Source: Sphingobacterium griseoflavum (GTDB taxonomy: Bacteria > Bacteroidota > Bacteroidia > Sphingobacteriales > Sphingobacteriaceae). Taken from it: a stretch of DNA of 64,000 bases. The stretch covers positions 434,001 to 498,000 of the forward strand of contig NZ_BNAF01000001.1 of assembly GCF_014653155.1 (NCBI RefSeq), given 5' to 3'. Positions 9,275 through 17,312 of this stretch are shown here, in pieces. Numbering within the stretch: the first letter of the stretch is position 1; each line of letters starts with the position of its first letter. Position numbers and translations under genes: made by a program. The notes under the pieces are model-generated. The model was not told the DNA's origin, did not search any database, and saw only the letters and a program-made list of their open reading frames with translations.

Positions 9275-10270
9275 ATGAAAAAACGAACATATAGATGGCT
9301 CGCGTTGGTGCTCTTCCTGCCGTTGCTGCACACGAGCTGTACGCGATATGAAAATCCAGCTCCGATTTTTGAAGAGCAAGAGGAGGATGCGGGACAATCC
9401 CGAAGACGCAAGGTACTCTTTATTTCGATCGATGGAGCCGGGGGTGAAATCGTCGGACAAGTGATGCCAACCCATATTGCGGGTCTATTACCGACAAGCA
9501 AGTATACTTTCTATGGGCTTGCTGATGAAGATACCGGCGATGCAGCCAGCTGGATGACGATGATGGCGGGCGTGTCATCGTCCAGCCATCGCATTGAAGA
9601 CGATAGCTTTATTCCTCGGCCAAATCCGGACAATCCACACGTTAGCCCCGATAGCTATCGCTCTTTGTTCTCGCATTTGAACGCTGTCGCTTCCAGCTTA
9701 CGGAGCTATGTGGTGTCGCGTAGTGAAGGGATCAGTAACAGGCTGCTTGCCGGCGCCACCGAAAGTTTCTTGGAATCATCTGACGAGGCCGTGAAAAACC
9801 GAGTGGTCAGCACGCTGCAGACCAAGACTTCCGATGTCGTGGTCGTGCAGTTTACGGATGTGCTGGCGGCAGGCGTCACAGGCGGTTTTTCGGTAGATAA
9901 CAGCGACTACATAGCAGCTATAGAACGGGTCGACGGCTATGTTGGCGAGATCTTGGCTGCAGTTGCTGCTCGTGGAAGTTACGAACAAGAGGATTGGCTA
10001 ATCATCGTCACGTCCAACCATGGAGGGATAGACCGCTCGTATGGTGGAAATAGCGACCTCGAGCGGAATACTTTCGTCCTTTTTCAAAACAAGAGGTTTC
10101 AGCAATTGGATTTCACTACACTGGATCCGACACCCGACGCCATTTTTTTCCATGCGGTCGACTTTTTTCCGCAGATATTTTACTGGTTAGAGCTTCAAAC
10201 GCAGGAATCCTGGAATTTGGAGGGGCAGATCTTTCTAAACAGATTTGAAGTTGAATTCTTACATCCATAA
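9275..10270 (+). CDS. Alkaline-phosphatase/phosphodiesterase-superfamily lipoprotein, paralogue of the 5496 gene without LamG insert
   Basis: A 331-residue protein with a signal peptide and lipobox HTSC. The core resembles type I phosphodiesterase/nucleotide pyrophosphatases: KVLFISIDGAGG near residue 48, ASWMTMMAGVSSSSH near 90, EDWLIIVTSNHGG near 245, and FHAVDFFPQIFYWL near 300. Compared with the usual family text (DHGG, DxxGH), this copy has NHGG and DVLAAGV. One aspartate and one histidine are therefore lost, while the histidine of NHGG and of FHAVDFF remain. Activity is doubtful but less clearly lost than in the paralogue. It lies 11 bp after the M60 gene and 10 bp before the next, within the operon. 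A role in binding or trimming phosphorylated glycans is only a guess. Confidence 0.75.
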   Translation: MKKRTYRWLALVLFLPLLHTSCTRYENPAPIFEEQEEDAGQSRRRKVLFISIDGAGGEIVGQVMPTHIAGLLPTSKYTFYGLADEDTGDAASWMTMMAGVSSSSHRIEDDSFIPRPNPDNPHVSPDSYRSLFSHLNAVASSLRSYVVSRSEGISNRLLAGATESFLESSDEAVKNRVVSTLQTKTSDVVVVQFTDVLAAGVTGGFSVDNSDYIAAIERVDGYVGEILAAVAARGSYEQEDWLIIVTSNHGGIDRSYGGNSDLERNTFVLFQNKRFQQLDFTTLDPTPDAIFFHAVDFFPQIFYWLELQTQESWNLEGQIFLNRFEVEFLHP

Positions 10271-10280
10271 TAATGCCGCC

Positions 10281-11678
10281 ATGATGAAAATAAAGAACAT
10301 TGTACACCGAGCTGGCGTTGTAATTGCCTGCTTGGTATTGAGCCAATGGGCCTGTAAAAAGGAGAAACTTGTTTTTCCTGAAAGTAGTAACAGTGAGGTC
10401 GTTGTTACGCAGACGAGGCCAACGGCCAGACCACAAAACCTAACAATTGTATCTGCCTTTAATCAGCAGATTGAAATTTTTTGGCCAGTGTTAAGTGACC
10501 GGGTATCTCGGGCGATACTGACTTATGAGGAGGACGGCACACAACGTCAGGTGGAAATCACCAATTTTGAAGTGCCCACCGTCATCAATGTGGATTTGGT
10601 CGGGGATTACAGCTTTGGCGCGACCTATTTTACTTCGGACAACACCGCGTCCAAGCTGACAACGTTTACGGTGCACAGCCTTCCTTTCGAGACGGATTTT
10701 AAGCTCCAAAATATGGACGTCGTCCTTAGTCCGGCCGGCGTCACATTCTATTTTCCAGACACGGAAACGGAAAAGACATTCACCTATGTTGTTAAATACA
10801 TGCGGGAAGACGAGGCTGTAGAGATCAGGACGGAAGCTGTGGGCGCAGCGTCCATCGAGGCCGGCGGCTTACCGGACGAAGATCGGGAGGTGGAATTCAC
10901 TATCGAGGTTTTCGATCAGCAATTAGAGAAGAGAGCGGTGGCCTCCCGCGTTAGTAAGCCAGGAATGTTAAATTACAAACGTCTTGTCGACTTTTTCCAA
11001 TTTCAGGAAGTGGCCGATCAGCGTTACATCTTTTGGAGTAACCCTTTCGAGGAACCGGTGACGGTCACCTTATATTATCTTGTACACGGCGAAGTGTTGA
11101 CCAAGATATATACGGAAACAACAACGGGTCATTCTCTTGCATTTGATCTGGACGATGCGCCGTCGTTGGTTGCCGTGGAAATCACCGGAAAGGAAGGTTT
11201 TTCTACTGTCGCGGAGTTGACACTTCAGGATGCTTCGAATATTGCGCTCGGCAAGCGTACACAGCAATCTTCAACAGCTTTTGGCGGTGCGAGCGAAAGG
11301 GCTGTGGATGGAAATACGGATGGTCGATGGGGCAACAATTCGGTGACGCATACACCTGGATCGGGCGAAGATTGGTGGGAAGTGGATTTAGGTGCTGTGT
11401 CGCCTGGCATTTCAACGATCACGCTATTTAACCGTACAGATTGTTGCGGACAGCGGTTGGGTAACTTTGTGATCTTCATCTCCGATCAGCCGTTTACGGG
11501 AACTTCTGTTGCCGCATCGTTGGCTCAACCCGGCGTTTTAGCTATACCTTACACCGGTCAGGTGGGGGCTAACATCTCCATACCTGTATTGCGTTCTGGG
11601 CGTTATGTCCGTATACAGCTTCGAGGAAACGATCCGCTGTCGCTGGCGGAGGTGCAGGTATTCGGTGTGCAAAAATAA
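10281..11678 (+). CDS. Lipoprotein with DUF4998-like N-terminus and C-terminal F5/8C (discoidin) domain
   Basis: The frame is open from 10245, but ATG 10281 is preferred. It lies after the previous stop (10268-10270) and yields a proper signal peptide with lipobox SQWAC; the 10245 start would place 12 polar residues before it. The product is 465 residues. Residues about 40-300 form two or three beta-sandwich repeats (NFEVPTVINVDLVGDYSFG and similar), consistent with DUF4998-type modules. Residues about 320-465 are a discoidin fold: NIALGKRTQQSS, RAVDGNTDGRWG, WWEVDLG, RYVRIQLRG, LSLAEVQVFG. Discoidin domains bind galactose-type sugars, so it probably anchors the machinery to glycoprotein substrate on the surface (inference). 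It is the last gene of the M60 operon. Confidence 0.75.
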   Translation: MMKIKNIVHRAGVVIACLVLSQWACKKEKLVFPESSNSEVVVTQTRPTARPQNLTIVSAFNQQIEIFWPVLSDRVSRAILTYEEDGTQRQVEITNFEVPTVINVDLVGDYSFGATYFTSDNTASKLTTFTVHSLPFETDFKLQNMDVVLSPAGVTFYFPDTETEKTFTYVVKYMREDEAVEIRTEAVGAASIEAGGLPDEDREVEFTIEVFDQQLEKRAVASRVSKPGMLNYKRLVDFFQFQEVADQRYIFWSNPFEEPVTVTLYYLVHGEVLTKIYTETTTGHSLAFDLDDAPSLVAVEITGKEGFSTVAELTLQDASNIALGKRTQQSSTAFGGASERAVDGNTDGRWGNNSVTHTPGSGEDWWEVDLGAVSPGISTITLFNRTDCCGQRLGNFVIFISDQPFTGTSVAASLAQPGVLAIPYTGQVGANISIPVLRSGRYVRIQLRGNDPLSLAEVQVFGVQK

Positions 11679-11768
11679 AGGGTATATCGATGGTGAAAGA
11701 GATGCACTGCATATTATTTTTGGGTTGGGAGCAAGATGTTCTGTTTCTAACCCAATTATTGAATAAGC

Positions 11769-12848
11769 TTAGAACTGAGGCAATGTCGAATCATCTCGGC
11801 TGTCGAGCGCCAGCGCTACCGGTGTGCCGAGTGTGTCGGTTAAAATGACTTGATTTGGCGAAACATTTCCATTGTCTGTGATCAGAAAACGCAGAACCTT
11901 TTTTGACTTGTCGGCGACATAAAGATATCTACCGGTCGCACGTGGGTCGATAGCGACATCGACTGGCTTTGTGAGGAGCGTGGCAGCGCCAGTGATAATT
12001 CTGGTAGGGGTAATGCTGGCGCCCGCTATCATGCTGTTAAAGTTTTCGAAAATCAAAATTCTGCCGGTACCATTCGTCGTGCCATCGCCGAAATCAGTAA
12101 TGGCCAACATATTTCTTGTGGTATCATAGGCCATACCATGTAGGTTAGTCGCATTTTCAATAGACAGGACACGGGCGGGTGAAAGGTTGGCGGTGGAATC
12201 TGCTACGTTGACGGGACGCGTGGCGACACCTTCGAAGACATAGATACCTCCCGCTTCGCCCTGCTTGGCGACAAACAGTCTATTGTTGTGGTAGGCTGCG
12301 CCCCACATGGGGAGATCACCGGTGAAAAATTGCTTCCAAGGCTTTCTGTTTTGATTGATGCTATTCGGTCTATCCACAACAAAGATACCCGATCGGTTAG
12401 CGTCCGCATTGACGATAAATAAGGCGTCCGATGCGCGGTGGTAGGCCAATCCGCGCACTTTGCGGAGGAACGGGCTAGCCATCATGGCGCCATTAGTCAA
12501 TTGCCCTTGTAGCTGAACTTGGCTGATATATATAGCCGAGTCGCGTTGTTGATCCTCCGGATTGGCACTTGCCTGAATGATCGATTTTAGAAAAGGGTTG
12601 AACAGGAGTACGCCACCTCCGCGTGCCATAGATAAGTGTGCTGTGTCGAGCACGAAGATAGCTGAATCGGCGTTTGTTGAAATCCGTATATTGGTGTCGG
12701 CGATGCCATCGTTAGAACTCTCGTACTCTTCAAAAGAAACGTAAAGTCTCGAAATGGTATTTATGCGGCCTACAGGTTCTTTTTCTTCTTCAGAACAGGA
12801 CGCAGCAAACACGATCATTGCAACAAAGGCAAAAAAGCAATATTTCAT
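11769..12848 (-). CDS. Propeller-like lipoprotein of unknown function
   Basis: A 359-residue protein on the minus strand, convergent with the M60 operon. The N-terminus is a signal peptide with lipobox AASC (Cys18). The rest has repeated strand-turn blocks with text such as VRGLAYHRASDALFIVNAD, LHGMAYDTTRNMLAITDFGDG and PVDVAIDPRATGRYLYVADKSK. These resemble NHL or SMP-30-like beta-propellers that list values over residues 120-345. No catalytic residues were recognised. It is monocistronic, with its own 5' region shared divergently with the 12884 gene. It could be a surface lipoprotein that binds small ligands, but no function can be assigned. Confidence 0.7.
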   Translation of the reverse strand: MKYCFFAFVAMIVFAASCSEEEKEPVGRINTISRLYVSFEEYESSNDGIADTNIRISTNADSAIFVLDTAHLSMARGGGVLLFNPFLKSIIQASANPEDQQRDSAIYISQVQLQGQLTNGAMMASPFLRKVRGLAYHRASDALFIVNADANRSGIFVVDRPNSINQNRKPWKQFFTGDLPMWGAAYHNNRLFVAKQGEAGGIYVFEGVATRPVNVADSTANLSPARVLSIENATNLHGMAYDTTRNMLAITDFGDGTTNGTGRILIFENFNSMIAGASITPTRIITGAATLLTKPVDVAIDPRATGRYLYVADKSKKVLRFLITDNGNVSPNQVILTDTLGTPVALALDSRDDSTLPQF

Positions 12849-12883
12849 CTTGTTATTTTTTCTATAAAAACTCCTCTTCCTAA

Positions 12884-13372
12884 ATGAAACGTCACCTGAT
12901 GTATTTTAGATACAATCCGTTTAGGAAAAATCGCTGCCAAGAGCTCTCCCCAAAAGCTCTTTCTCCAAAGATAAACATTTTTGTCGTTGTTCTGCTCGAT
13001 CACAGACGAAGATCGCTGGTCGAGATGGTCTGTTATTTTGGGCTATTAACAAAAATGGACCACCCGAAAAAAAACGATGTTTTAAATACCCTTATGGTGA
13101 AGATCGTGTTCGAAAAAAAAGTGAAAATACAACCTCACGTTGTAGGAAATGCGCGAACACTTCAGGAAATTTACCGTGCTTATGATTTAGGCTTCGGGGA
13201 GAAGCTGTTGCGGTTCTGTCGGCTAGTACAGAACCGCTTCTTTGAATTAGTACGTTTTGCCAATCCCTGGGATCGGTATCGCCATGTAAATTGGGAGGTA
13301 GTGTCCCCAATTTATGCTCGGGATACGTTACTGATTTTTAACGACCTGAAAAGCAGGTGGGAGGAGCTCTAA
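12884..13372 (+). CDS. Hypothetical protein, start uncertain
   Basis: The frame is open for 162 residues, but the first 47 or so (rich in Arg, Pro and a short hydrophobic stretch) read poorly as protein. In-frame ATGs at 13025 and 13055 would give 115 or 105 residues, the latter beginning MDHPKKNDVL. The C-terminal part is charged and helical, with aromatic residues (GFGEKLLRFCRLVQNRFFELVRFANPWDRYR). No signal peptide, membrane segment or known motif is seen. It lies between a minus-strand lipoprotein gene and the XRE regulator that follows convergently. No family was recognised; it may be a lineage-specific small protein. Confidence 0.45.
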   Translation: MKRHLMYFRYNPFRKNRCQELSPKALSPKINIFVVVLLDHRRRSLVEMVCYFGLLTKMDHPKKNDVLNTLMVKIVFEKKVKIQPHVVGNARTLQEIYRAYDLGFGEKLLRFCRLVQNRFFELVRFANPWDRYRHVNWEVVSPIYARDTLLIFNDLKSRWEEL

Positions 13373-13393
13373 ATCAATGCCATGGTAAGGCGT

Positions 13394-13431
13394 TCCTTCC
13401 AACACCTGCGATCTGAGGATCGCTGCTGGAA
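13394..13431. terminator. Hairpin between convergent 12884 gene and XRE gene
   Basis: An imperfect inverted repeat with arms TTCCA...TGGAA outside and GCGATC...GATCGC inside lies in the 87-bp convergent gap. It could end transcription from both sides. There is a short A/T run on the downstream side only. Confidence 0.4.
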
Positions 13432-13459
13432 AAAGACATGCTTGACTCATTTGCATGCT

Positions 13460-13774
13460 TCAAGCCGTCCGGTCTATCGTTTTTTTTCTATTACGCAACC
13501 AATCGAATACGCATTTTAAATAGTAGCCTATCAATCCAAAAATACTTCCGCCGGTGAAATCGCTTGCCAACGAGGGTGGGAGCAACTCATAGACGCTCAC
13601 ACCAAAATAATCGGCTATTTTATATACCTGATCTACTTTCAGTTTGGTTTCATTGCGCTCAATTTTAGAATAGGCCGCCTGTGACATATCCAATACGAAA
13701 GCCACCGCTTCCTGAGAGATCTTTAAGCTCTCTCTCTTCTGACGAATAAATGTTCCGATTTCACCTTTTGCCAT
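13460..13774 (-). CDS. XRE-family helix-turn-helix regulator with hydrophobic C-terminal segment
   Basis: A 104-residue protein. Residues 5-62 form a Cro/CI-type HTH (IGTFIRQKRESLKISQEAVA, MSQAAYSKIERNETKLKVDQ, IADYFGVSVYELL). Residues about 72-104 are unusual: a glycine-rich hydrophobic or amphipathic stretch (GGSIFGLIGYYLKCVFDWL) followed by a basic tail. That segment could bind a membrane, a partner or a peptide. The gene diverges from the 52-aa peptide gene, with 151 bp between them that contain two palindromes. The first palindrome sits just upstream of this gene, next to a TAGATTTG -7-like box, which suggests autorepression. The layout implies control of the peptide/exporter cassette (inference). 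Confidence 0.85.
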   Translation of the reverse strand: MAKGEIGTFIRQKRESLKISQEAVAFVLDMSQAAYSKIERNETKLKVDQVYKIADYFGVSVYELLPPSLASDFTGGSIFGLIGYYLKCVFDWLRNRKKTIDRTA

Positions 13775-13783
13775 GGTTTGTAC

Positions 13784-13801
13784 GTGCTAGTAGACTAGCA
13801 C
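13784..13801. promoter_or_regulatory. Perfect 8-bp inverted repeat, probable XRE operator
   Basis: GTGCTAGT-AG-ACTAGCAC is a perfect palindrome 10 bp upstream of the XRE start codon (13774). On the minus strand it directly follows TAGATTTG (13808-13801), which fits the Bacteroidota -7 consensus TAnnTTTG. The palindrome would therefore cover the transcription start, a classic place for autorepression. Confidence 0.65.
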
Positions 13802-13847
13802 AAATCTAATAAATATAACCTGAAGTTGTAAGGAAATCGTTGGTTAA

Positions 13848-13878
13848 AACTACAGGTTTTAGCCTAAAACCTGTGGTT
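13848..13878. promoter_or_regulatory. Long near-perfect palindrome upstream of the small peptide gene
   Basis: The core is ACAGGTTTTAG, one base (C), then CTAAAACCTGT: a perfect 11-bp inverted repeat at 13852-13874. It is extended by a T-G wobble and C-G, A-T, A-T pairs on each side. It lies about 50 bp before the ATG at 13926. A related half site, AACCTGAAGTTGT, lies at 13817-13829 and resembles AACCTGTGGTTGT at 13868-13880. It may be an operator for the XRE protein or another regulator, or an RNA hairpin in the 5' UTR. Confidence 0.6.
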
Positions 13879-13925
13879 GTGGCAGACCTTCCGCCGCATG
13901 CTGATTTTTGAATAAAAAACAAATT

Positions 13926-14084
13926 ATGAAAAACGTGAAAAACAAAAACAGCCAAATGACGGACAACCTTCCGGTTCAAGACCTGAGTATCGAAGAACAA
14001 ATTAAAACCGACGGCGGCGGCGATCGCAACGATGAAAAGCAGGGCAGTATCTGGGACAAAATCCTAGGTATTTTCGTGGGTTAG
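13926..14084 (+). CDS. Small peptide with double-glycine-type leader, candidate exported signal or bacteriocin precursor
   Basis: A 52-codon frame starting with ATG and ending with TAG. The first part is polar and helical (MKNVKNKNSQMTDN, then LPVQDLSIEEQIKTDGGG). It contains an LS-x-E-E block about 10 residues before a GG(G) at residues 30-32, as in leaders cut by C39 peptidases. With Gly31 at -1, Leu20 occupies -12 and Glu24 -8, but the usual hydrophobic residues at -7 and -4 are Gln and Thr. Cleavage would leave 20-21 residues: a charged start and the amphipathic tail GSIWDKILGIFVG. A C39-peptidase exporter is encoded 750 bp downstream and an XRE regulator diverges upstream. It overlaps the 3' end of the convergent rhomboid gene by 21 bp. 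No homologue was recognised; calling it a precursor is inference from leader plus context. Confidence 0.7.
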   Translation: MKNVKNKNSQMTDNLPVQDLSIEEQIKTDGGGDRNDEKQGSIWDKILGIFVG

Positions 14085-14732
14085 ATTTAGAATTAGCGGC
14101 CACATTTCGGCTAGCGATTCCGGTCGTACCAGCAGCGCCAAAAAAGATCCCGTGTGGAAAGCGATAATATGTAATTGACGGTTGATGCCGATTTTCGGTA
14201 TAAAAGAAAGCAGAAAAAGGAATACGGTTGCTACTATCCAATATTCCAAGCTGTTACTGACCCAAGCAATGAAGATATTATCTGCTTTCTGCTCTGGGAA
14301 AAAAAAGAGGCCAAAGCCGTAGAGGCCAAGTGTTAGGCCGGAAATACCTACCGAGGTGAAAAAGAAATTATTGCGCTTTATCCAAACTTGAAACAGGTTC
14401 GGAACAACAATCAATATGATGAACAAGCAGGGGGTAAGGAGCGCAGCTGTCAACAATCCGTTTTCTTGTTTTATGCATCCGAACATGTCATAAGCAAGTG
14501 CATAAATAATCAAACTGTTGAAAAGTAGGTGCAGCCAACTTCGGTGTATAAATGCTGATGTTAGCAGCGTATGTATGCGCTTTCCGCGCGCTACTTCATA
14601 AGGATGGAGCAGCAACGCATGGAAATAGGTTTTTCGGTAAAACCCGATGATGCTGCTGATCAAAACAATGGGTACAAGCGTGTAGGAGTATGGTGATTCG
14701 TAAAAGGTCGGTAAAACATCAAAAAGGGACAT
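14064..14732 (-). CDS. Rhomboid-family intramembrane serine protease
   Basis: A 222-residue protein with about six hydrophobic segments. Rhomboid landmarks are intact: LLTSAFIHRSWLHLLFNSL (His68 and Asn72 of the HxxxN motif in TM2), G-I-S-G with candidate nucleophile Ser131 in TM4, and AFHTGSF with candidate base His193 in TM6. Rhomboids cleave membrane-spanning substrates inside or near the bilayer. The gene lies within the peptide/exporter cassette: its 3' end overlaps the small peptide gene by 21 bp and its 5' end diverges from the PCAT gene. In Providencia the rhomboid AarA is needed to release a quorum signal, so a role in maturation or export of the peptide or its exporter is an attractive inference. 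It could also be an immunity or unrelated housekeeping protease. Confidence 0.85.
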   Translation of the reverse strand: MSLFDVLPTFYESPYSYTLVPIVLISSIIGFYRKTYFHALLLHPYEVARGKRIHTLLTSAFIHRSWLHLLFNSLIIYALAYDMFGCIKQENGLLTAALLTPCLFIILIVVPNLFQVWIKRNNFFFTSVGISGLTLGLYGFGLFFFPEQKADNIFIAWVSNSLEYWIVATVFLFLLSFIPKIGINRQLHIIAFHTGSFLALLVRPESLAEMWPLILNLTHENT

Positions 14733-14834
14733 CGGTATAGATAATTTTTGGAAAGATAATGCAAACGAATCAAATCCACAACATGATGCTTGCTACTCGT
14801 GGCGCTAATCCGAGAAAATATTAGTTTCAGGACG

Positions 14835-16994
14835 ATGAACAAAAAAATAAGGGTGAAACAGCAGGATCAGCGTGATTGTGGGGCAGCTTGTATAGCTTCT
14901 GTGGCTGCTCACTATGGCTTGCATGTGCCTATCGCTAAAATACGACAACATTGCCATACCGATACGCAAGGCACCAATATTTTGGGTTTGGTGAAGGGAT
15001 TGGATGCTATGGGATTCCACGCCAAGGGGGTCAAAGGCGATTTGGAAGCATTGAAACACGTGCCGCTACCCGCAATCGCACATATTGTGCTGCCCGAACA
15101 GCGCCGGCATTACGTGGTTATCCATAAAGTGGATAAAAATTTTATTTATGTGATGGATCCTTCCGTAGGAATGTCGGTTACACATAAACTTGAGGATTTC
15201 CAGTCGCTCTGGACCGGGGTGTTGGTGTTGATGGAACCACATGCCCATTTCGAGCAGGGCAACTTGAAAACCAGCAGCTATCAACGTTTTTGGCAACTGA
15301 TCAAGCCACATCGCTCTGTGGCCGTACTCGCCATGGTGGGAGCGGTTCTTTACACGCTCTTGGGGCTGTCTACCGCGATATACGTACAACAGATTACCGA
15401 TGCTGTGCTCTCGGACGGTGATATAGGACTTTTGCATCGTTTGTCCATAGCCATGATTTTGCTCCTTTTTATGCAACAAGGGATCGGTCTTTTGAAAAAC
15501 ACGTTGGTACTGCGAACTGGCCAACGGATTGACCGCTACCTGATCTTAGGGTACTACAAACATCTATTGCGCCTTCCGCAGCGCTTTTTTGATACCATGA
15601 AAGTCGGTGAGATCATATCTCGCGTCAACGATGCCGTGAAGATCCGTACCTTTATCAATGATGCCGCGGTTCAGCTGGTTATCAATGTCCTGATTGTATT
15701 TTTTTCCCTTTCCCTGATGGCCATCTATTATTGGAAGCTTGCTTTGATTGTGGGTGTCGCTATTCCTTTTTATGCGCTGGTCTATGGGTTGAGTAACAGA
15801 TCGAACAAACGTGTGGAAAGAAAATTGATGGAGGACGCCGCCCATCTTGATGCCCACATTGTGGAATCACTGCATGCTATGCGAACCATTAAACAGTTTG
15901 CGGTCGAGCAGTCTTCGCACGAGCGGACAGAGCATCGCTTTTCCATTTTATGGGCAGGTATTCGTAAATCTGTCATGAATAGCCTGTTTTCCGGTAGTGC
16001 GACGGAGTTCCTATCCCGTATTTTTACCATCATCCTTCTTTGGGTAGGAGCAACATACGTCTTACAGGATCGTATGACTACAGGCGAGTTGCTGTCATTC
16101 TATGCGCTAATCGGCTATTTCACGTTGCCGGTATCCCAGCTGGTCGGGATGAACAAAACGTTACAGCATGCCCTCATTGCGTCGGACCGTCTTTTTGACA
16201 TTATGGACCTTGAACGGGAAGAACAATCCAGTAAGTTCGAACTTAAGCCTGAAGATATATCGGATATACGTTTCCAAAATGTAACGTTCCGATATGGCAG
16301 CCGTGTACAGGTGCTGAATGGGCTAACGTGTACTTTCGAAAAAGGGAAAACAACGGCTATCGTGGGTGCCAGCGGGTCTGGGAAAAGTACCATGGCTGCC
16401 CTGCTGCAACAGCTCTATCCTGTGGAAGAAGGGAAAATAAAGATCGGCGATTACGATATCCGTTATATCCGGCAAGACAGCCTGCGAAGCTTGATAGCAA
16501 CGGTGCCGCAGGAAATTCACTTGCTTTCGGGCAATGTTATTGAAAATATAGCCTTAGGCGACGATTACCCGGACATCAAACGAGTAATTGCTGTCGCAAA
16601 TGAACTCGGGATTTCTGGTTTTGTGGAAAAATGGCCAGATGGTTTGCATACCTATCTCGGCGAAAACGGAGTGCTGCTTTCGGCTGGACAAAAGCAGCGG
16701 ATAGGTATTGCACGAGCCTTATATCGACAGCCAGAGATCCTGGTTCTAGATGAAGCGACATCGGCTTTGGATACGGCATCGGAGGAGATTGTGCAGTCAG
16801 CATTGCGGCAATGGCAGACGCTAGGGAAAACGGTGATCGTTATTGCTCATCGCTTAAGTACAGTTGTCCATGCAGATAAACTCATGGTGTTGCACGAGGG
16901 ACAGCTAGCCGAGGAGGGAACCCACCTCGAACTGCTAACGCGGGACAATGGACTGTATACACAGATGTGGAACCGACAGTTTGCTTTTGTTTAG
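14835..16994 (+). CDS. Peptidase-containing ABC transporter (PCAT): C39 peptidase, membrane and ATPase domains
   Basis: The preferred start is ATG 14835, preceded by CAGGA and giving MNKKIRVKQQDQRDCG; the frame also opens at 14790. The product is 719 residues. Residues 5-130 form a C39 peptidase with Gln9 (oxyanion), Cys15 in QRDCGAAC, and a His/Asp pair in RRHYVVIHKV and VMDPS. Residues about 155-440 carry the six-helix ABC membrane domain. Residues about 480-715 are the ATPase, with Walker A GASGSGKST, signature LSAGQKQRIGIAR and Walker B ILVLDEATSALD, then the H-loop AHRLST. PCATs cut double-glycine leaders and export the mature peptide across the inner membrane. The likely substrate is the 52-aa peptide upstream. 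No HlyD-type adaptor or outer-membrane factor is adjacent. Confidence 0.93.
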   Translation: MNKKIRVKQQDQRDCGAACIASVAAHYGLHVPIAKIRQHCHTDTQGTNILGLVKGLDAMGFHAKGVKGDLEALKHVPLPAIAHIVLPEQRRHYVVIHKVDKNFIYVMDPSVGMSVTHKLEDFQSLWTGVLVLMEPHAHFEQGNLKTSSYQRFWQLIKPHRSVAVLAMVGAVLYTLLGLSTAIYVQQITDAVLSDGDIGLLHRLSIAMILLLFMQQGIGLLKNTLVLRTGQRIDRYLILGYYKHLLRLPQRFFDTMKVGEIISRVNDAVKIRTFINDAAVQLVINVLIVFFSLSLMAIYYWKLALIVGVAIPFYALVYGLSNRSNKRVERKLMEDAAHLDAHIVESLHAMRTIKQFAVEQSSHERTEHRFSILWAGIRKSVMNSLFSGSATEFLSRIFTIILLWVGATYVLQDRMTTGELLSFYALIGYFTLPVSQLVGMNKTLQHALIASDRLFDIMDLEREEQSSKFELKPEDISDIRFQNVTFRYGSRVQVLNGLTCTFEKGKTTAIVGASGSGKSTMAALLQQLYPVEEGKIKIGDYDIRYIRQDSLRSLIATVPQEIHLLSGNVIENIALGDDYPDIKRVIAVANELGISGFVEKWPDGLHTYLGENGVLLSAGQKQRIGIARALYRQPEILVLDEATSALDTASEEIVQSALRQWQTLGKTVIVIAHRLSTVVHADKLMVLHEGQLAEEGTHLELLTRDNGLYTQMWNRQFAFV

Positions 16995-17312
16995 AGACTG
17001 CGTCATGCATTTCTCCGAAACGGTGCAATAACAGTTTTTTTGATCATATAGGCGATCAATAGCAGTATGCTTTTGTGCTTAACCTTCGCGTTTCGTGTGA
17101 AGACGCGATAAAATTGCCAGCTACGAGAACGATATGCGCTGAATATTTGGGCACGCAGCGCTTGCCATATGTCGAAGTTAACACTTCTTTTCTACGCGTA
17201 TTATCTTTAAATTCAAATTAAAGTGCAATAAAACTTGTGTTTTTGTTCATTTAGTGGTAATTTCACGGTGTTATTTATCGCTTTTCATTTATGTTTCCCG
17301 AGCATATGCAAA

